Notes under the pieces: generated by a model
Databases searched by the model: none
What the model was told of the DNA's origin: nothing
The model's input: the letters and a program-made list of their open reading frames with translations, nothing else
In this document: piece after piece, positions 8,453-16,488 of the stretch
Layout: each line of letters begins with the position of its first letter
How positions within the stretch are numbered: position 1 is the first letter of the stretch
Translations under genes and position numbers: made by a program
Assembly: GCA_028718565.1 (NCBI GenBank)
Contig: JAQULO010000013.1
Span: forward strand, 1-38,821
Origin: Syntrophales bacterium
GTDB lineage: Bacteria > Desulfobacterota > Syntrophia > Syntrophales > UBA2210
Direction: 5' to 3'
DNA: 38,821 nt

Positions 8453-8659
8453 ATGATCGAAAATCGCTTGGTGGACATCGAGATGAAACTTTCCTATCAG
8501 GAGGAAACCATCCGAGAATTAAACGGCGTGGTCTGCGAACAGCAAAAGCGGATCGACCACTTGGAGTCGGTCTATAAGCTTTTTGCGAGCCGGGTCAAGG
8601 ACCTGTCGGATGCCATCGGGGGGAAACCCCCCATAGATGAGAAACCTCCTCACTACTAG
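8453..8659 (+). CDS. slyX: SlyX family coiled-coil protein
   Basis: 68 residues, nearly all one heptad-patterned coiled coil (VDIEMKLSYQEETIRELN, QQKRIDHLES), ending in the family's characteristic PPHY. Length and both ends match SlyX proteins, whose molecular role is not known. GGGAGG at 8439-8444 supports the ATG at 8453. Confidence 0.85.
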   Translation: MIENRLVDIEMKLSYQEETIRELNGVVCEQQKRIDHLESVYKLFASRVKDLSDAIGGKPPIDEKPPHY

Positions 8660-8695
8660 TGAGATCTCGTGGGTACCACGTTCAAAGGAAACACA

Positions 8696-9313
8696 ATGCC
8701 GGACAATGACAACAACATTCCTACTGGCAAGGATACGGTTTGCTATGAAGCCTTCGGCAACCTCTACCTCAACATAACAAACCGGTGCAGCGCCAGTTGT
8801 GTATTCTGCATACGGGAAACCTGTGACGGGGTTTACGGTTACGACCTCCGCCTTTCAAGGGAACCTTCGGAAGAAGAGATAATCAGAGCGTTCGAAGGTC
8901 TCAAACTGACTGAATACAAAGAAGTCGTTTTTACCGGCTTTGGTGAACCCACATGCAGATTTGATACGGTGCTCCGCTTAACGGAGTGGCTGCACAAAAG
9001 GGGAATGTCTGTCAGGCTGGACACCAACGGCCACGCAGCACGCATGTACCCGGGCAGGGACGTTGTCGCGGAACTGAAAACGGCAGGCCTCGATGCGGTA
9101 TCCGTGAGCCTCAATGCCGAATCGGAAGAAAAATATAACCGGTTGTGTAAACCCGCCTTCGAAGGGTCCTACCAGGCACTTCTCGATTTCACAAAAAAGG
9201 CCGTCACGGCCGGCATCCGGGCCCGCATGACCGTTGTCGGCCAGCAGGGTATCGACATCGAGGAATGTGAAAGAATAGCAACCGGGCTTGGGGCTTCCTT
9301 CAAGGTACGGTAA
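8696..9313 (+). CDS. Radical SAM protein, TatD-associated type
   Basis: About 205 residues. The N-terminal motif LYLNITNRCSASCVFCIRE carries the CxxxCxxC motif (CSASCVFC) that binds the catalytic 4Fe-4S cluster, followed by FTGFGEPT (SAM-binding GGE-like region) and VRLDTNGHA. The short length, CIRE motif and C-terminal FKVR ending fit the small radical SAM family usually encoded beside, or fused to, TatD-type DNases. The start at 8696 has AAAGGAA at 8684-8690; a GTG at 8669 is in frame but lacks a site. Here no tatD gene is adjacent: slyX lies upstream and an opposite-strand gene ends 7 bp downstream. The substrate is unknown. Confidence 0.8.
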   Translation: MPDNDNNIPTGKDTVCYEAFGNLYLNITNRCSASCVFCIRETCDGVYGYDLRLSREPSEEEIIRAFEGLKLTEYKEVVFTGFGEPTCRFDTVLRLTEWLHKRGMSVRLDTNGHAARMYPGRDVVAELKTAGLDAVSVSLNAESEEKYNRLCKPAFEGSYQALLDFTKKAVTAGIRARMTVVGQQGIDIEECERIATGLGASFKVR

Positions 9314-9320
9314 TAAGCAT

Positions 9321-10760
9321 TCAATGATCCGGCCCTTGTTGCGGTTCAAAGGCCCGTTTTGCTCCCAGAAAAGACGGCAGATGTCTGATCAGGTGCCAGA
9401 GGCTCCAGCGATGCTGCCATATCCTTTTCCCGAATCTTTTACGCCAGACCGGATCAGAGTAGAAACGCTTCACATGGGTATTGTAGAGATAATCGAGCCT
9501 TTCTTTTGAGGCGATCCCTTTCGGAATGAAAACGAAATTGAGACAGTTCATCCGCCGCCAGTCCTCATGAAAGTTCCCTTCCTCACGGATGGTTGACCAT
9601 ACGGGTGCTCCGGGAAAGGGGGTAAACTTGGCCATGTTCATATCGTCAAGTCCCAGAGAGAGGACGTAATCGCTCGTCTTTTGGATCGATTCTTCCGTCT
9701 CCCCCGGCAATCCCATCATGAACAACCCCTTGACCCGCAGACCGCACGACTTGATTCGTGCAACCGTGTCCTGAACCTCTTCCAGGCTGACCCCGGATTT
9801 GTGCCTCTCCAGCAACGCCGGATCAGCCGACTCAATCCCGACGGAGACCATCAGGCAGCCTGCATCCCGGAGCATTGTGAGGAGTTCATCGTCAGCATAG
9901 CCGACGCGGACCGCGCAGTTGAATTGGATGCCCAGCGGTTTGGCAGACAAGAGCCGGCACAGTTCGGCAATGCGGGATCTCTCCAAGGTAAAGAGGTCGT
10001 CATAGATGTTGATGTGCCGGACTCCGAAGCGTTTCCGGAGATGACTCATGTGTTCGTAAATGTAGTCGGGGCTGTTGAACCGAAAGGATCGTTTAAAGAC
10101 GGAACGATCGCAGTAGGAGCACTGGTAAGGACAGCCTCGGCTGGTGTTCATCGTGGCACCGGGTGTGCGGATATAGCTGAAGAGCGGCAGGGTATAGCCT
10201 TCCGGAAAACCCTTCAGTCCCTCGTAATCCGGGAAGGGAAGCAGGTCCATATCGAGGAGCGTCCTCCGGGGTGGATTGACAATGACCTCATCGCCGTTGC
10301 GTCTGATCAATCCTTCAATTGTGGCAGGTTCTTTTCCCGAAGCCAATTCAGAGAGGGTCACCTCCCCCTCGCCGGGACAGAGATAGTCGATGCCGGGAAA
10401 GCCCGCCATCAGGGACGCTCCCTTGGCGGAGACGTGAACCCCGCCAAAGACAGTCTTGATCGCGGGATCGACTTCCTTGATCCGGACCGCCATGTCGTGA
10501 CCGTCCAGGAAGCTGGAGGTCGTCGTCGAGAAACCAACCAGTTCCGGATCGGAGTGCAGAACGATCTTTACGTTTTCTTCGACCCCCTGCGGCGCGTAAG
10601 GGCCAAGGCAATCGTGCAGGACAACGACATGACCATCGCGCTTCAGATAGCCTGCAATCGAGAGGAGCCCGAGAGGAGCCATCCTGTTGGCCGTCGCCGT
10701 AATATCTTTCTTTCCGGGGATCCAGTTCGATCCGGCGGGATGGACCAGGGTTATCCTCAT
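9321..10760 (-). CDS. B12-binding-domain radical SAM protein (rSAM-1)
   Basis: 479 residues. The N-terminal half (about 1-150) is a cobalamin-binding Rossmann-like domain (ITLVHPAGSNW, GLLSIAGYLKRDGHVVVLHD, VGFSTTTSS, KTVFGGVHVSA, DYLCPGEGE). The radical SAM domain follows with an intact CxxxCxxC motif at C210, C214 and C217 (TSRGCPYQCSYC), and a C-terminal helical region. Family members perform B12-dependent methylations, ring formations or other radical reactions. It is the last gene of a ten-gene minus-strand operon, 16 bp after the glycosyltransferase. Its place beside polyene-type lipid genes suggests it modifies the acyl product. The substrate cannot be read from the sequence. Confidence 0.88.
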   Translation of the reverse strand: MRITLVHPAGSNWIPGKKDITATANRMAPLGLLSIAGYLKRDGHVVVLHDCLGPYAPQGVEENVKIVLHSDPELVGFSTTTSSFLDGHDMAVRIKEVDPAIKTVFGGVHVSAKGASLMAGFPGIDYLCPGEGEVTLSELASGKEPATIEGLIRRNGDEVIVNPPRRTLLDMDLLPFPDYEGLKGFPEGYTLPLFSYIRTPGATMNTSRGCPYQCSYCDRSVFKRSFRFNSPDYIYEHMSHLRKRFGVRHINIYDDLFTLERSRIAELCRLLSAKPLGIQFNCAVRVGYADDELLTMLRDAGCLMVSVGIESADPALLERHKSGVSLEEVQDTVARIKSCGLRVKGLFMMGLPGETEESIQKTSDYVLSLGLDDMNMAKFTPFPGAPVWSTIREEGNFHEDWRRMNCLNFVFIPKGIASKERLDYLYNTHVKRFYSDPVWRKRFGKRIWQHRWSLWHLIRHLPSFLGAKRAFEPQQGPDH

Positions 10761-10776
10761 AAATTTTTTGCAGGCC

Positions 10777-11499
10777 TTATTTGTTTTTTATAAAGGGTCG
10801 GACGCAAATCCTTCGAAAAATCAAACGGCTGAAGGTAGCGCTGTTACGCATGAAATCGACAAAGCCCCGATAGTGGGAGACCCGCTCCCCTTCAGGCTGA
10901 TACGTCACCCGGACAGGCGCTTCCATAACGGTAATACCCTGCCCTCTCGCCTCCGCCAGGATTTCCACCTCAAACTGGAAGCGCCTGGCCTTGACCCGCA
11001 GTTTCAAGCTCTCCGGCAGCGGGTAGAGTCTGAAGCCGCTTTGCGAATCCGCAATGTCAGGCCCACCCGAGGCCCGCACCCAGAAGTTCGAGAAGCCTCG
11101 CCCGAAGCGACTTTTCCACGGCACATGGCAGTGATCCATTCCTTCTCTTCGCCCGACGACAATCGGCCTCTTGCCCGGAGGGACGGCCTTGATGAAATTC
11201 CAGGCGTCTGCCGGGTCGTGCTGTCCGTCGGCGTCGATAGTGACGGCCCAGTCCACCGAGGGCGCGGCTGCGGCAAAACCGGTCAAGATCGCGGCCCCCT
11301 TTCCAAGATTGTCGTCATGACGGATCACGGTCACGGATGGGATATCATTGATCCGGTCATAAGTCCCATCGGTCGAGCCGTCGTCGATGACGAAGAGGGG
11401 TGCACCGATCTTAAGGGCCTCGGCAATGACCTCTGCTATCTTCCCTTCATGATTATAAACGGGAATCACGATCGCCACACGGCTGATGTCTATATTCAT
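10777..11499 (-). CDS. Glycosyltransferase family 2 (dolichyl-phosphate-mannose-synthase-like)
   Basis: 240 residues, single GT-A domain. It opens with AIVIPVYNHEGK, then VIDDGSTDGT (nucleotide binding), DNLGKGAAILTGF, and TIDADGQHDP, which carries the metal-binding DxD. The acceptor-side motif DSQSGFRLY is typical of DPM1/DPG-like enzymes. No membrane segment is seen; the basic C-terminus (FRRICVRPFIKNK) could associate with the membrane. The ribosome site AGGA overlaps the stop of the DegV-fusion gene, 9 bp upstream. APE clusters regularly encode a GT2, there often fused to an acyltransferase, so a role in attaching sugar to the lipid head is plausible. The acyltransferase part is absent here. 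Confidence 0.88.
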   Translation of the reverse strand: MNIDISRVAIVIPVYNHEGKIAEVIAEALKIGAPLFVIDDGSTDGTYDRINDIPSVTVIRHDDNLGKGAAILTGFAAAAPSVDWAVTIDADGQHDPADAWNFIKAVPPGKRPIVVGRREGMDHCHVPWKSRFGRGFSNFWVRASGGPDIADSQSGFRLYPLPESLKLRVKARRFQFEVEILAEARGQGITVMEAPVRVTYQPEGERVSHYRGFVDFMRNSATFSRLIFRRICVRPFIKNK

Positions 11500-11508
11500 C
11501 GCGTTTTC

Positions 11509-13227
11509 CTAATCGGCAAAGAAGGCCATCCCCCAAGTCCCCGGCCCTGTATGCACACCCGTCGTCAACGAAAGCGGGGTGACTGCAATCTCCGCCAGGG
11601 GGTATCGTTTTTCAATTTCGGGGCGAACGGACTGCCTCACCCAGTCGCCGTTGTCCGTATATTCCAGCCAAATGGCTGACCGTGAATCCTTCGGCAGAAC
11701 CTCGCCGAGTTTGTCAAGGGCAAAGGTGATTTGATCCTGCCGGTTCCTGACCATGCCGACCTTTTGGGCACCATCGGCTTGAGGGCTGATGACCGGCTTC
11801 ATGTGCAGCAGATCACCGACAAAGGCCCCCGTTTTTGAAAGTCGTCCGCCGACGGCCAGATAGTGCAATCTGTCCACGAAAAGATATTCATGACAGCGCG
11901 CAACCGCCTTTTCTGCAAAAGCAATGACCTCGTCCGGGTCGGTTGTCCGGCGGGAAAATTCAGCCGTCATCGCGGCCAGAAGTCCCAGCCGTCCCGCGGC
12001 GCACCCGGTATCGACGACTGTAAGTGCGTTTTCAGGATCATGGTCGGCCTTCCACTGTAGGGCCGTCTGGTAATTTCCGGTGTAAACCGATCCCACACAG
12101 AGATAGAGAACTTTGCCGTAGAGGCTGAGCGCCCCCTGATACGCCTGATGCCGTTCCCGGACGGAGGACTGGGAGGTCGAAGCGGGGGTCCTTTTTTTCA
12201 TGGCGCCATAAAGGGTTCCGGGGGTAAGGCAACTTTCCGGCAGAGAGGTATCCCCCAGGGAGATGTAGCTGTCGAGAAGGGTTATCTCGAACTGTCGTGC
12301 CACATCGCGCGTGAGCGAGCCCGCCGCGTCGGTCATCACATGAATCGCCTGCGCTCCTTGCGAATCCCGAAAGGTGGCCATCTGCGCGCTCAAATCATCT
12401 TCGGACCAGCGGACAACATCCCCGAACTTTTCCAGAGACCGTCGCGCCTCCGCCCGGTCGGGCGTATGGAGGTGCACCTTGACATAAGCGCCTTTTCTGA
12501 TGACCACGAGACTCTCCCCGATTTCTGCGAGGGAGGCCATTTCTGCTTCCAATGTCTCTCCCGGCGACAGAACCATATCCACGCAGTACCCAGGTTCCGG
12601 CGCAACGGCGGCCTCTGCGCCATGCAGATGGAGTTGATCTCCGAAGAGAGCAGCGACAGGACAGAAAGTTTCGGCGTTGCCGATCAGGGAGTTGAAAAAT
12701 CCGTCAAAAAAGAGAAGCATTCCCAGTGCCCCGGCATCGACAACCCCCGCCTCCTTCAGGCGTGGTTGCCGCTCCGGTGTTTCCCGCACAACACTTACCA
12801 GATGCGCCATGATCCCTTCAACCCACGCTGTGTCCGCGGCGGCAGGAGCCTCGCAAACAACTTCCGCGAGCCCATCGAAAAAGGTCAGCATCGTCCCCGG
12901 CTGTGGATCTCCGACCGCTCGCCATGCCTGATCCCGTCCCTTTTGAATCGCCGCGGGGAACTTCTCCGGGGTATTCGCACGGATGAAGGCGTCGAAGAAT
13001 CGGGCCGCGATATTGCCGGCATTCCCCCGCGCCGAAAAGAGCAGATCTTCGGCGACGTCTTCACTGTTCGTATCAATCCGGCGCAACGGCGCCAGGCTGA
13101 TGATGAGATTGCGCCCCGTATCACCGTCGGGAACAGGAAATACATTGATGCGGTCCAGAAGACCCGACCAGGCCGTCACCCGCTCGACACCGTCAACAAG
13201 GGCTCTGCGAAAATTCGGGGCTGTCAT
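11509..13227 (-). CDS. DhaL (DAK2)-DegV fusion protein, possible one-piece fatty-acid kinase
   Basis: 572 residues. The N-terminal DhaL/DAK2 domain (about 1-200) carries the ATP/Mg motif NVFPVPDGDTGRN; the C-terminal DegV domain (about 280-572) opens with HVMTDAAGSLTRD and contains the fatty-acid-pocket-type sequences VVDTGCAAGRLG and VDRLHYLAVGGRLSKTGAF. In Gram-positive bacteria these functions sit on separate proteins, FakA (kinase) and FakB (DegV acyl carrier), which together phosphorylate fatty acids. The ATG at 13227 overlaps the thioesterase stop (TGATG), giving coupling and fixing the start; a longer upstream frame runs inside that gene. Thioesterase release followed by acyl phosphorylation is an attractive but untested pairing. 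Confidence 0.85.
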   Translation of the reverse strand: MTAPNFRRALVDGVERVTAWSGLLDRINVFPVPDGDTGRNLIISLAPLRRIDTNSEDVAEDLLFSARGNAGNIAARFFDAFIRANTPEKFPAAIQKGRDQAWRAVGDPQPGTMLTFFDGLAEVVCEAPAAADTAWVEGIMAHLVSVVRETPERQPRLKEAGVVDAGALGMLLFFDGFFNSLIGNAETFCPVAALFGDQLHLHGAEAAVAPEPGYCVDMVLSPGETLEAEMASLAEIGESLVVIRKGAYVKVHLHTPDRAEARRSLEKFGDVVRWSEDDLSAQMATFRDSQGAQAIHVMTDAAGSLTRDVARQFEITLLDSYISLGDTSLPESCLTPGTLYGAMKKRTPASTSQSSVRERHQAYQGALSLYGKVLYLCVGSVYTGNYQTALQWKADHDPENALTVVDTGCAAGRLGLLAAMTAEFSRRTTDPDEVIAFAEKAVARCHEYLFVDRLHYLAVGGRLSKTGAFVGDLLHMKPVISPQADGAQKVGMVRNRQDQITFALDKLGEVLPKDSRSAIWLEYTDNGDWVRQSVRPEIEKRYPLAEIAVTPLSLTTGVHTGPGTWGMAFFAD

Positions 13228-13646
13228 CAAAACTCCAGGGCCGTGCGTATTTCTTCCGGGATTGAGAAGAGCATTTCCATCCCCGGCGCTTTCACTGCGA
13301 CCTGCTCCGTTCTGCCGCGCGTGCATTTTTTGCCGTCTTTTTTCAACCTGATTTCAAAGTCGAAAACGAGTTTCGTCTTCGCTTCCACCAGCGTAGCCTT
13401 GCAGATGAATTCATCCCCATAACGCAGGGGAAAGATGTGTTTCGAGGATGTCCGGATGATCGGGAAGAGGCATTGCGTTTTATTGTAGTACTCGTTGAGG
13501 TCGATACCACGGCGGGCAAGGAGCCCTCTCCTACAGTCCTCATAATAATTGAAATAATTGCCGTGCCATACGATCTGCATGGGATCGAGTTCGTAAAAGG
13601 CTACCCGGCGCTCCGTTTCAAAACTCAAAAGTTGTTTGTCGCTCAT
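13227..13646 (-). CDS. Hot-dog acyl-CoA/ACP thioesterase (4HBT/YbgC-like)
   Basis: 139 residues, single hot-dog fold. The N-terminal motif VAFYELDPMQIVWHGNYFNY carries the family Asp (D21) and the HGNYF helix; RYGDEF and KLVFDFEIR form the central strands. Such thioesterases hydrolyse acyl-CoA or acyl-ACP and are standard members of APE/xanthomonadin clusters. It starts 17 bp after the ammonia-lyase stop, and its own stop overlaps the DegV-fusion start. It probably acts on intermediates of the local acyl pathway in the cytoplasm; the substrate length is not predictable from sequence. Confidence 0.88.
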   Translation of the reverse strand: MSDKQLLSFETERRVAFYELDPMQIVWHGNYFNYYEDCRRGLLARRGIDLNEYYNKTQCLFPIIRTSSKHIFPLRYGDEFICKATLVEAKTKLVFDFEIRLKKDGKKCTRGRTEQVAVKAPGMEMLFSIPEEIRTALEF

Positions 13647-13663
13647 GACAGAACCCTTTCCAC

Positions 13664-15211
13664 CTATCTTACTGCCGGTTTAAAGACATCCGTTTTGGCG
13701 ATCACCTCAGCGATGTTTTCGATATCCCGGTCCATGGGCCGATCTTCAATGACCCCATCGGCAGTGACACGAATGTTTTTGATCACATCCGACAGCGCCG
13801 GGCGGGCCTGAAAGTCCTTACGCAGCTCACACCCCTGCGCGGCCGTCAGGAGGTGAATGGCGACAATCCGCTCCACGAGGGTACAGATCCGCTGGGCATC
13901 CCGCGCGGCGATGGTGCCGAGGCTGACCTTGTCCTGGTTGTGCGACTCGCAGGATCTGGAGAATGAGGCTGCCGGCATCGTTCCTTTCAGGGCCTCGGCG
14001 CACAGGGCCGTCGCCGTAATGGACATGGCCTTGAAGCCGTGGTTCAACAGAAATCGATCCCCCGCGGCGCCGACCAGATCGGCCGGGAGACCCCGATTGG
14101 TCTGAGGGTTTACCAACAGAATGATCTGACGGTCGGAGATGTCGGCAATCGCTGCCAGGGCGCACTTGAGCGCATCCATCGCAAAGGCGATATGCCCGCC
14201 GTAAAAATTGCCGCTCATGAAAGGCTTCCCCGTCTCGGGATCAAAGATCGGATTGTCATTCGAGCTGTTGGCTTCCGTCTCGACCCACACCCTGATCCAG
14301 GCAAGGGCATCATAGAGGACCCCGGCAATCTGCGGGGTGCAGCGTATGGAGTAAGGGTCCTGCAGGGAATCGGGGGAGTGCTCTTCCATCTCGGACGAGG
14401 AGTGTTTTGTCGCCAGGAGATCCCGCAGGCGTTTGGCGACATGGATTTGTCCGGCGAAGGGTTTCACCTCGCCGATTAGGGGATGAAAATGATGAACCTT
14501 CCCTTTGAAGGCATGGACACTCAGGGCGGCGGCGCACATAAAGGCGTCAAGAATCCTCTCCGCCCGGTCCACCACCATGACGGCAATCCCCGTCATGGTC
14601 GATGTTCCGTTGATCATCGACAGGGGCTCTTTCGGTTCGAAACGATAGGGGGAGAGTTTGGCTGCCTGCAGCGCCTTCAGCGCTGGCATCCTCTTACCCC
14701 GGTACAAGACCTCCCGTTCCCCCGCCAGGCAGGCGGCGACGTACGACATGGGGGTGAGATCGCCGGAGGCGCCGACGGAGCCCTCGGACGGGACCGCCGG
14801 GGTAATGCCGAGATTTAGAAAGGCCTCGAGCTGCTTTAACAGCGCCATCGATACGGCAGAATACCCCATCGCCAGGCAAATCATCCGGCAAAGCATGGCG
14901 GCACGCGTTTCTGCTACGCCGATGAGATCGCCCGTTCCGCAACCGTGGAAGGCAATCGGGCTCACGACATGCTTTGAGGCGGCCTTCACGGATATCCGCT
15001 TTCCGCATGATTTGCCGTATCCGGTGTTGGCTCCGTACACGGCGACACCATTCTGCATGGCGTCCGTCAGCATGGCCCGCGCCCCTTCAATTCTCCGGAT
15101 GAAGCTTTCATCCGCGCTCAACCGTACCGCCGCCTTTCCTTCAGAGACGGCAACAATCTGCTCAAGGGTCACGGGGCCTTCTCCAACAACAACCGCTTTC
15201 TTCTTAATCAT
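13664..15211 (-). CDS. Aromatic amino acid ammonia-lyase (HAL/PAL/TAL family)
   Basis: 515 residues, normal family length. The MIO-forming Ala-Ser-Gly is at 148-150 (SVGASGDLTPMSY); the catalytic loop VYGANTGYG contains Y59, and the later motifs PQTNRG, SHNQDKVSLG and CELRKDF are intact. These enzymes eliminate ammonia from His, Phe or Tyr. No hut genes are nearby, and APE/flexirubin/xanthomonadin clusters carry such lyases to make (hydroxy)cinnamate-type starters, so an aromatic substrate is more likely than histidine degradation. The residues aligned by eye with the TAL/PAL selectivity pair are F88-H89, unlike the His-Leu of tyrosine lyases. The start overlaps the upstream radical SAM gene by 8 bp, with AAGGA as ribosome site. 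Confidence 0.85.
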   Translation of the reverse strand: MIKKKAVVVGEGPVTLEQIVAVSEGKAAVRLSADESFIRRIEGARAMLTDAMQNGVAVYGANTGYGKSCGKRISVKAASKHVVSPIAFHGCGTGDLIGVAETRAAMLCRMICLAMGYSAVSMALLKQLEAFLNLGITPAVPSEGSVGASGDLTPMSYVAACLAGEREVLYRGKRMPALKALQAAKLSPYRFEPKEPLSMINGTSTMTGIAVMVVDRAERILDAFMCAAALSVHAFKGKVHHFHPLIGEVKPFAGQIHVAKRLRDLLATKHSSSEMEEHSPDSLQDPYSIRCTPQIAGVLYDALAWIRVWVETEANSSNDNPIFDPETGKPFMSGNFYGGHIAFAMDALKCALAAIADISDRQIILLVNPQTNRGLPADLVGAAGDRFLLNHGFKAMSITATALCAEALKGTMPAASFSRSCESHNQDKVSLGTIAARDAQRICTLVERIVAIHLLTAAQGCELRKDFQARPALSDVIKNIRVTADGVIEDRPMDRDIENIAEVIAKTDVFKPAVR

Positions 15212-16478
15212 TTTTCGTAATTCCTTCTTTTCCGAATGTATGGGATATCAGATCCCGCCTGCGATGGCGGAATGTGTTATCGGCCTTTTCTTTTACGATG
15301 ACCTTTTTGAGGAGTTTGAACATTTTATAGTTCTGAGGCTCCTCTTTATAAAAGGCATTCCATGCCTCATGGTACAGTTCCTGAAGTCTTTGAGGAGTCA
15401 TATGTTTCGGCTGAAAGATCACCCGGTCGCAGGTATAGTCGTTCCAATCGTAAGACATGATGCGGCCTTCCCGATGGAGATCCTCAAAGGCCCGGGTATG
15501 GGGGAATGGGGTCAGAACGGTAAATTCCGCGAGGTCGAGTTCGACCTCCAGGAGAAAATCGATCAACCTCTTGATGTCGTCTTCCGTCTGATGGTCCAAC
15601 CCCAGCAGGATAGTCCCCTCGACGCCGATGCCGTGGTCGTGATAGCGTCTGATTCGGTTGCGGATGGTGTCGGATGTATCGAAGATGGCCTGATAGACAT
15701 ACCAGGCCCCTGCCTGGGCGGCCAGATCGAGGACCTCGTCATCATCCTCGATGGGATGGCAGCACCATTTCTTTTTCAGGGGAATCATCTCCCGGAAGAG
15801 TCCCAGTTCCCACGCCTTGTTCTGAGCCAGTGAATTGTCGACGAGAAAGAGCCGGTTGTTGTCGATCCCGGCCATTTCTTCGATCACGCGGTCATAGGGG
15901 CGAGGCCTGAAGGATCGACCTCCCAGGAAACTGACGCAACAGGGATAGCAACTGAAGCGGCCTCCCCGTGAGGCATGGATGAGATCGACCATCTGCATTC
16001 CTTTGTGGTAGTAAAGCTCACGCGTCAAGATTGAGCGTCGCGCCGGCCCGAGCGACTCAATGGGGGGAAAATCGAGGAGGTAGTCATAGCGTTGTTGCAG
16101 GCGACCTTTTTTGAAATCGTCGATCACGCCGTCCATGCGCCCCTCCGCCTCGCCAAGGAAGACGGAATCGGCATGCAGCATTGTCTCTTCATCGTGCAAC
16201 ATCGTAGCAATACCGCCAAAAATGACCTTGATCCCGCGAGCCCTGAACCGGTCGGCGATCTCCCAGCCTCTTTTGATCTGGCTTGTCAGCATCATGGAAA
16301 TACCGACCAGGTCTGGGGAGTCTTCAAAATCAATGGGGACAAGGTTTTCGTCGACAAAATCAACATCAACTTCTTCGGGAAGGGTTGCCGCAAAAACGAC
16401 CGGTCCGTGGGGGGGTAAATGAAACTCCGTCTGCCCCTCGAGTTTGCACCATTTCGGATAGATCAATTTTAATTTCAT
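15204..16478 (-). CDS. B12-binding-domain radical SAM-like protein with atypical cluster motif (rSAM-2)
   Basis: 424 residues. The N-terminal cobalamin-binding-like domain includes LVGISMMLTSQ, KVIFGGIATML and DSVFLGEAEG. The radical SAM region follows, with the family-like late motif TILLGLDHQTEDDIKR. The expected CxxxCxxC motif reads RGGRFSCYPCC: G173 replaces the first cysteine, while C177 and C180 keep their spacing and an extra C181 follows. The reading frame is clean, so this is not a frameshift. It may bind its cluster differently or be a non-canonical or inactive paralogue of rSAM-1. It is the fifth gene of the operon, starting 10 bp after the DUF3261 lipoprotein gene and overlapping the ammonia-lyase gene. 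Confidence 0.8.
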   Translation of the reverse strand: MKLKLIYPKWCKLEGQTEFHLPPHGPVVFAATLPEEVDVDFVDENLVPIDFEDSPDLVGISMMLTSQIKRGWEIADRFRARGIKVIFGGIATMLHDEETMLHADSVFLGEAEGRMDGVIDDFKKGRLQQRYDYLLDFPPIESLGPARRSILTRELYYHKGMQMVDLIHASRGGRFSCYPCCVSFLGGRSFRPRPYDRVIEEMAGIDNNRLFLVDNSLAQNKAWELGLFREMIPLKKKWCCHPIEDDDEVLDLAAQAGAWYVYQAIFDTSDTIRNRIRRYHDHGIGVEGTILLGLDHQTEDDIKRLIDFLLEVELDLAEFTVLTPFPHTRAFEDLHREGRIMSYDWNDYTCDRVIFQPKHMTPQRLQELYHEAWNAFYKEEPQNYKMFKLLKKVIVKEKADNTFRHRRRDLISHTFGKEGITKND

Positions 16479-16488
16479 GGCGTCCTTT

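Noticed and set aside
12148-13422. Long plus-strand ORFs antisense to the polyene operon (also 9681-10793, 10687-11679, 14658-15833)
   Set aside because: They mirror well-supported minus-strand genes in GC-rich sequence, have no family features and would overlap several operon genes.
13664-15211. Histidine utilisation gene hutH
   Set aside because: No hutU, hutI or hutG nearby; the gene lies within a lipid-type operon and the selectivity residues do not show the usual Ser-His pair by eye.
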